Assembly (NCBI GenBank): GCA_030670165.1 | Contig: DAOVCF010000054.1 | Location: 1 to 10,355 of the forward strand | Source: Candidatus Stahliibacteriota bacterium | Lineage (GTDB): Bacteria > Hydrothermota > Tepidihabitantia > B3-TA06 | Length of the DNA: 10,355 nucleotides | Direction of reading: 5' to 3' | Notes under the pieces: model-generated | Told to the model about the DNA's origin: nothing | The model's database searches: none | What the model saw: only the letters and a program-made list of their open reading frames with translations | Program-made: the position numbers and the translations under genes | Shown here: piece after piece, positions 7,474 through 10,355 of the stretch | Layout: the number at the start of each line of letters is the position of its first letter | Position numbering within the stretch: position 1 is the first letter of the stretch

Positions 7474-7552
7474 TTACCATTTTCCAAGCCGGGGAGCGTA
7501 CTTTTCGCGGCATTATTTTTGCTAAAACTTGGCACCAACTCGTCACAAAAAA

Positions 7553-7607
7553 GGTGGTCAAAAGGTGGACAAAAACTGGACAAAAGGTGGACAAAAGTTG
7601 GACAAAA
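7553..7607 (+). repeat. Five tandem 11-bp units, consensus GGTGGACAAAA
   Basis: The units start at 7553, 7564, 7575, 7586 and 7597: GGTGGTCAAAA, GGTGGACAAAA, ACTGGACAAAA, GGTGGACAAAA and GTTGGACAAAA. The period is exactly 11 bp, close to one helical turn, and is not a multiple of three, so this is not coding. On the minus strand each unit reads TTTTGTCCACC, which shares seven of nine bases with the DnaA box TTATCCACA. The array resembles iterons or a phased protein-binding site; its function is unknown. Confidence 0.75.
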
Positions 7608-7700
7608 TGGGCGATTTTGGGGTATTTTTGAGGAATGGAACTACGCCGGAGAATGACTAAACCGCAGATTCCACCGATTAAATCCTGAACCCTAAGGTGG

Positions 7701-7746
7701 GGGTGACTCACCCTCCCCTCTAGTCCCCTCCCATCGAGGGAGGGGA
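7701..7746. repeat. CCCTCCC/GGGAGGG hairpin repeat
   Basis: TCCCCTCCC (7724-7732) is perfectly complementary to GGGAGGGGA (7738-7746) with the 5-base loop ATCGA. Just before it, GGGTGA-C-TCACCC (7701-7713) is another perfect palindrome. It belongs to the same family as the hairpins around the DUF559 gene. Confidence 0.65.
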
Positions 7747-7823
7747 AGTAACTTTCAGCTTCCTTGCATCTTATAGATATTCCCATAAACTTACACAAAT
7801 CAATCTACCATCAAGGAGGAGAA

Positions 7824-8444
7824 ATGTTCAAGGCAAAACAATTACTTGGCACCCTTTTACTCGGCACGCTGCTGATCGCGGCACCTGCGGCAGCTGATAC
7901 GGATACTGAGGACCTCGGAAAATCACTGGGGCTTGAGTTCGCGCCGGGGATGATGGGCAGCCTTTCGTTCATGCAGGCGGGCGTCACGCTGCCCACCCTT
8001 GGCTCCTCGTTCCAGATCGGAATCAAGGGCAGGATGTGCAGTTCCCTGACCTGGGCCACGTTCATCGATCAGGAGACCGGCGAGCAAGCGTCGTTTCACC
8101 CTGTGACGGCGGCGGGCGTCATCAGCTTCGGCGGATCAGGACCCATCCTGCACGGTGCCGTTCGTCCATATGGAGCCACCGATATCCTGCTGGGCTATAC
8201 CTTCACTCCCTACGACAACCTGATCTACGGCACCGGCAACCTGGTTGGGCCCAACCTTACCTTTGGGGTGTTCGGTTACTTCGGGCTCGAGCTATTTACC
8301 TCCGATCGCATGGCAGTATTCCTGGACGCTGGCGGCGGGTTCAAGATGCTGAAGCCCGAAGACAGTGAGAACATCTACGCCATCGCGGCAAGCTGGCTTG
8401 GCTCGGGCTTCGGCATCAAGATGGGGATAAGGTTTTATCCATAA
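7824..8444 (+). CDS. Probable small outer-membrane beta-barrel protein
   Basis: A 206-residue exported protein. The start is ATG 7824 because AAGGAGG (7813-7819) sits just upstream and the product then begins with a classical signal peptide, MFKAKQLLGTLLLGTLLIA, probably cut after APAAA (residue 24). An in-frame ATG at 7764 would hide this signal and has no ribosome site. The mature part is rich in glycine and in alternating aromatic/hydrophobic stretches, such as GSSFQIGIKG, NLTFGVFGYFGLELF, MAVFLDAGGGF and GFGIKMGIRFYP. This is the pattern of amphipathic beta strands ending in an aromatic near the C-terminus, as in 8-stranded outer-membrane barrels. I do not recognise a specific family or ligand. 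It lacks the sorting domain seen in the other three secreted proteins. It stands alone between hairpin repeats and is convergent with the propeller gene. Confidence 0.75.
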   Translation: MFKAKQLLGTLLLGTLLIAAPAAADTDTEDLGKSLGLEFAPGMMGSLSFMQAGVTLPTLGSSFQIGIKGRMCSSLTWATFIDQETGEQASFHPVTAAGVISFGGSGPILHGAVRPYGATDILLGYTFTPYDNLIYGTGNLVGPNLTFGVFGYFGLELFTSDRMAVFLDAGGGFKMLKPEDSENIYAIAASWLGSGFGIKMGIRFYP

Positions 8445-8446
8445 AC

Positions 8447-8491
8447 TCACCCCACAAAATCGCTGTGCGCTTTTGCGGGGACCCCGAAAAG
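8447..8491. repeat. Covarying hairpin repeat, copy 1
   Basis: From 8450 to 8480 the strand folds as CCCC, A, CAAAA, T, CGC, loop TGT, GCG, C, TTTTG, C, GGGG, followed by ACCCCGAAAAG. The outer stem, the A/C mismatch and the tail GGGGACCCCGA are shared with copies at 9977-10029 and 10272-10314, while the inner stem is different but still paired. It lies 2 bp after the outer-membrane protein stop and may end transcription of both convergent genes. Confidence 0.7.
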
Positions 8492-8499
8492 AATAAGTA

Positions 8500-8550
8500 T
8501 GGAGTGCAACGACCATGTCGTTGCCGCGACAACGCGGTTGTCGCACTCCA
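8500..8550. repeat. Three-way-junction palindrome
   Basis: The outer stem TGGAGTGC (8500-8507) pairs with GCACTCCA (8543-8550). Inside are two perfect 6-bp hairpins, AACGAC-CAT-GTCGTT (8508-8522) and GACAAC-GCG-GTTGTC (8528-8542), joined by GCCGC. Every arm is perfectly paired. It sits between two convergent genes, where it may also act as a bidirectional terminator. Confidence 0.75.
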
Positions 8551-8558
8551 AAAGGAAA

Positions 8559-9956
8559 TTATCTCACTAAAATCACCTTGTGAGTGGTAGCTGACGCGTC
8601 ACCCTCAATCCTGATGAAATACACGCCGGCCCCGTGACCCTCGCCCCAATAGATTGTGCCAGATGTCTGGGTTGAGTGCAGTTCGTCAACCTTCTGGCCG
8701 GACGCGTCGTAGACCTGAAGCGTCAAAGACGGCGACGACTCGTTGAACATCAGCACAATTTCACGACCTACCGGAACCAGCACCTGCCAGTCTTGTGTTT
8801 CGGGTTGTGTTACGGGTTCCTCAACAGCCAAAAGCCCAAGGGAATCGGTTTTAAGAAGGTAGAGATCACTATCCCTCATACCTGCGAATATGTATCCTTT
8901 ATCAGTGGTCTCTTGTACAAAATGGCTGAAAGATTTATCTCCTAAATAACGATCCCATTCAATATTTCCCCCCTCATCAAACTTAATTATAAATCGATGA
9001 CCTGAAGAAACAATACACCCGCCGTCTTCAGTAACATCAACTGATGAAGGATAAAGAGAAGTAAGCTGAAATCCATTCACACTATAATTGCTTATCCATA
9101 ACTCGTTTCCCAATGAATCAATTTTGCATGCGAACACGAATGTTTCTTCGAAATCACCGTAATAATCATATAATTCACTCCTTCCACTGACCACAAAACA
9201 ACCTTCATGTGTTTCTTTAACAGAGTGGCCTTCGTCATGAGGTAGAGCGTAACCACCAATATCAGGGTTATTGTACGTATAAGTCCATACCGAATCACCT
9301 AAAGAATCAGTTTTTATGAGAAAAAGATCATAAGTCTCGTAGCCTTCGACACCGGAGGCTATAATGTATCCCCCATCGGTTGTTTCTTCAACCCAATAGC
9401 CCCTTGAAGCATTCTGAGTGTATGTTTTAGTCCAAAGAGTATCACCCTCTTGGTTTATTTTAAGCAACCAAACTTGTCCATCGGAATTTGGTTGACTCTT
9501 CATCCCTGTAATTACAAAATGACCATCGTTAGTTTCACAAATGTACCTTCCCTCGTCACCATACATACCTCCATAATTCCTGGACCACAAAATCTCCCCT
9601 AGTGAATCTGTTCTAATTATCCATAAGTCGGCTTCGGAAGAATATATATTAGTGGCATTCATAAACCCGGTTATTAGAAAATCGCCGCCCTGAGTTTGTA
9701 TGACAGAATAACCTATGTCCCATAAATCACCCCCATATGTTTTAGACCATATTGTATCACCAAACTCATCAGTTTTAATTAACCAGATATCACCTTTCTT
9801 CTCCTCTGTGCGTATTTCTCCAAGTATTATGTAACCGCCATCTGATGTTTGCCTTACACAACGAGCTAATTCTATTGCCTTCCCTCCATACGTTCTCCAC
9901 CAGCCGGCGGTTAGGGTTATTGTGAGGGATAGCAGGATTAAGGTGAACTTCTTCAC
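8559..9956 (-). CDS. Secreted seven-repeat (beta-propeller-like) protein with sorting domain
   Basis: A 465-residue exported protein of unknown specific function. The GTG start at 9956 is supported by GGAGG (9961-9965 on the plus map, read in reverse) 5 bases away and by the signal peptide MKKFTLILLSLTITLTAG. About seven repeats of roughly 45-60 residues follow. Each contains a form of TxDGGYIIxG, then DxWLIKTDxxGDxxW and TYGG; examples start near W19, W70, W123, W174, W223, W282 and W333. Seven units with a strand-like pattern suggest a seven-bladed propeller, similar to delta-60-repeat-like surface proteins. After VEEPVTQPE (about 380-388) comes a FlgD-like C-terminal domain with GAGVYFIRI and the terminal HKVILVR, matching the sorting domains of both proteases. 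The propeller DNA is clearly more AT-rich than the C-terminal domain. Surface or extracellular location is inferred; binding or structural roles are possible, and no catalytic motif is seen. Confidence 0.85.
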   Translation of the reverse strand: MKKFTLILLSLTITLTAGWWRTYGGKAIELARCVRQTSDGGYIILGEIRTEEKKGDIWLIKTDEFGDTIWSKTYGGDLWDIGYSVIQTQGGDFLITGFMNATNIYSSEADLWIIRTDSLGEILWSRNYGGMYGDEGRYICETNDGHFVITGMKSQPNSDGQVWLLKINQEGDTLWTKTYTQNASRGYWVEETTDGGYIIASGVEGYETYDLFLIKTDSLGDSVWTYTYNNPDIGGYALPHDEGHSVKETHEGCFVVSGRSELYDYYGDFEETFVFACKIDSLGNELWISNYSVNGFQLTSLYPSSVDVTEDGGCIVSSGHRFIIKFDEGGNIEWDRYLGDKSFSHFVQETTDKGYIFAGMRDSDLYLLKTDSLGLLAVEEPVTQPETQDWQVLVPVGREIVLMFNESSPSLTLQVYDASGQKVDELHSTQTSGTIYWGEGHGAGVYFIRIEGDASATTHKVILVR

Positions 9957-9976
9957 GATTTCCTCCCGATCATTTC

Positions 9977-10029
9977 ACCCCACACGTTCACTTCGCATCG
10001 CTTCGTGTCCGTGCGGGGACCCCGAGGGG
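9977..10029. repeat. Covarying hairpin repeat, copy 2, in the leader of the propeller gene
   Basis: CCCC (9978-9981), A, CACG, TT, CAC, a 13-base loop, GTG, TC, CGTG, C, GGGG (10015-10018), then ACCCCGAGGGG. The architecture matches copies 1 and 3 with different inner stem bases. It lies between the minus-strand promoter and the ribosome site of the propeller gene, so it should be transcribed as part of that mRNA leader. In that strand the conserved A/C mismatch becomes a G-U pair. Confidence 0.7.
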
Positions 10030-10048
10030 TTCGTTTGTATTATGTGTT

Positions 10049-10076
10049 AATATAGGCCAAAGTTAGGGCGTGTCAA
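10049..10076 (-). promoter_or_regulatory. Sigma70-like promoter for the propeller gene
   Basis: On the minus strand, TTGACA (plus 10071-10076) is followed after 16 bp by TATATT (plus 10049-10054). Transcription would start near 10042, leaving a leader of about 85 bases that contains hairpin copy 2 before the GTG at 9956. Confidence 0.65.
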
Positions 10077-10085
10077 CCCCTTTTA

Positions 10086-10191
10086 GTCATCGTGAGGATG
10101 TCGTAGACATCCGTGACGATCTCATAGCACCGCATTGCAGTATGAGATTGCCGCGTCCTTCAGACCTTCGGTCTTCAGTCCTCGCAATGAC
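10086..10191. repeat. Composite GTCAT...ATGAC palindromic repeat
   Basis: The ends GTCATCGTGAGGA (10086-10098) and TCCTCGCAATGAC (10179-10191) are inverted copies with 11 of 13 matches. GATCTCATA (10118-10126) and TATGAGATT (10141-10149) form an inner inverted pair. Each half also carries its own hairpin: GGATGTC-GTA-GACATCC (10096-10112) and AGACC-TTC-GGTCT (10162-10174). It resembles the GTCATTGCGAGG/CCTCGCAATGAC intergenic repeats seen in many bacterial genomes. Confidence 0.7.
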
Positions 10192-10265
10192 ACCCTCCCC
10201 CCTACCCTATGGGATACAGTAAAATTAGTATCCCAAGGGGCACACTGTCCACTAAGGGAGGGGGA
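10192..10265. repeat. CCCTCCC/GGGAGGG family repeat with inner hairpin
   Basis: The outer arms CCCTCCCCCC (10193-10202) and GGGAGGGGG (10256-10264) are near-complementary. Inside, TGGGATAC (10210-10217) pairs perfectly with GTATCCCA (10228-10235) over a 10-base AT-rich loop. TCCACTAAGG (10248-10257) is shared with 5196-5205. Confidence 0.6.
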
Positions 10266-10271
10266 ATTTAA

Positions 10272-10314
10272 ACCCCACGACCGCACTGCGTGCGCTCGCG
10301 GGGACCCCGAAGGG
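10272..10314. repeat. Covarying hairpin repeat, copy 3
   Basis: CCCC (10273-10276), A, CGA, C, CGCA, loop CTGCG, TGCG, C, TCG, C, GGGG (10300-10303), then ACCCCGAAGGG. It has the same outer stem, mismatch position and GGGGACCCCGA tail as copies 1 and 2, with a third inner stem sequence. Confidence 0.7.
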
Positions 10315-10334
10315 AACAATCCCTCACCCCTAAC

Positions 10335-10355
10335 CCCTCTCCCAAAGGGAGAGGG
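10335..10355. repeat. CCCTCTCCC hairpin at the window edge
   Basis: CCCTCTCCC (10335-10343) is perfectly complementary to GGGAGAGGG (10347-10355) over the loop AAA. It belongs to the C-rich/G-rich hairpin family and may continue beyond the window. Confidence 0.6.

Larger units (their letters stand above)
7474..7823. other. Gene-free spacer between acsA and the outer-membrane protein gene
   Basis: I find no credible gene here. The spacer holds an 11-bp tandem array (7553-7607), a second copy of the acsA stop-codon region (ACGCCGGAGAATGACTAA at 7643-7660, against 7400-7417) and a hairpin repeat (7701-7746). An AT-rich stretch before the next gene (TATAGAT at 7772-7778) may be a -10 element but has no good -35. 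Confidence 0.6.

Noticed and set aside
7553..7607. CRISPR-like array
   Set aside because: The units are 11 bp and contiguous with no spacers, and there are no cas genes nearby.
7661..7690. CCGCAGATTCCACCGATTAAA resembles CGCAGATT-type dispersed repeats
   Set aside because: Only one short degenerate stretch is present in the window, too little to call a repeat.
7358..7798. Minus-strand open frame across the acsA end and spacer, and a plus-strand frame at 7446-7631
   Set aside because: Both run through the terminator hairpin and the 11-bp array, which has a period that is not a multiple of three. There is no ribosome site or domain.
7764..7823. Upstream ATG extending the barrel protein by 20 residues
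   Set aside because: It has no ribosome site and would bury the signal peptide. ATG 7824 has AAGGAGG just before it.

Overview
The window looks like chromosomal DNA from an uncultured Gram-negative-type bacterium of the FCB superphylum. A WOR-3, Cloacimonadota or Zixibacteria-like lineage would fit. Three secreted proteins end in a FlgD-like C-terminal domain of the type IX sorting kind (GxYFxRI ... QKMVLVR / HKVILVR). There is also a probable outer-membrane beta-barrel, and the spacers are packed with hairpin repeats. The phylum is inferred from domain style only; no rRNA or tRNA gene is present to confirm it.

Left part (1-3873): the 5' part of a class I SAM-dependent methyltransferase gene runs leftwards off the window. 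Diverging from it, a sigma70-like promoter (TTGACA, 16 bp, TAGTAT) leads into two tandem secreted protease genes: a subtilisin-like S8 serine protease and a C10 (streptopain-type) cysteine protease. They lie 19 bp apart and probably form one operon.

Centre (3874-7417): a strong promoter (TTGACA, 17 bp, TAAGAT) precedes a threonine-dehydrogenase-like medium-chain dehydrogenase that lacks the usual structural-zinc cysteines. Next comes a small DUF559 endonuclease-domain gene bracketed by copies of a C-rich/G-rich hairpin motif. Then comes an AMP-forming acetyl-CoA synthetase of the short (B. subtilis AcsA-like) type, followed by a terminator hairpin.

Right part (7418-10355): a 406-bp spacer holds the terminator, five 11-bp tandem units and another hairpin repeat. 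It is followed by a small outer-membrane-type protein. Convergent to that is a secreted seven-repeat (probably seven-bladed beta-propeller) protein with the same sorting domain, driven by a minus-strand promoter (TTGACA, 16 bp, TATATT). The last 400 bp form a repeat island.

How the genes may work together (inference): the secreted proteases would release peptides and amino acids. A threonine-type dehydrogenase and acetyl-CoA synthetase would fit amino-acid and acetate metabolism in a proteolytic heterotroph. The partner kbl is not in the window.

The most unusual content is non-coding. There are at least four hairpin families: a CCCTCCC/GGGAGGG family associated with the DUF559 gene; a three-copy family whose stem sequences differ but keep pairing; a three-way-junction palindrome; and a GTCAT...ATGAC composite palindrome.
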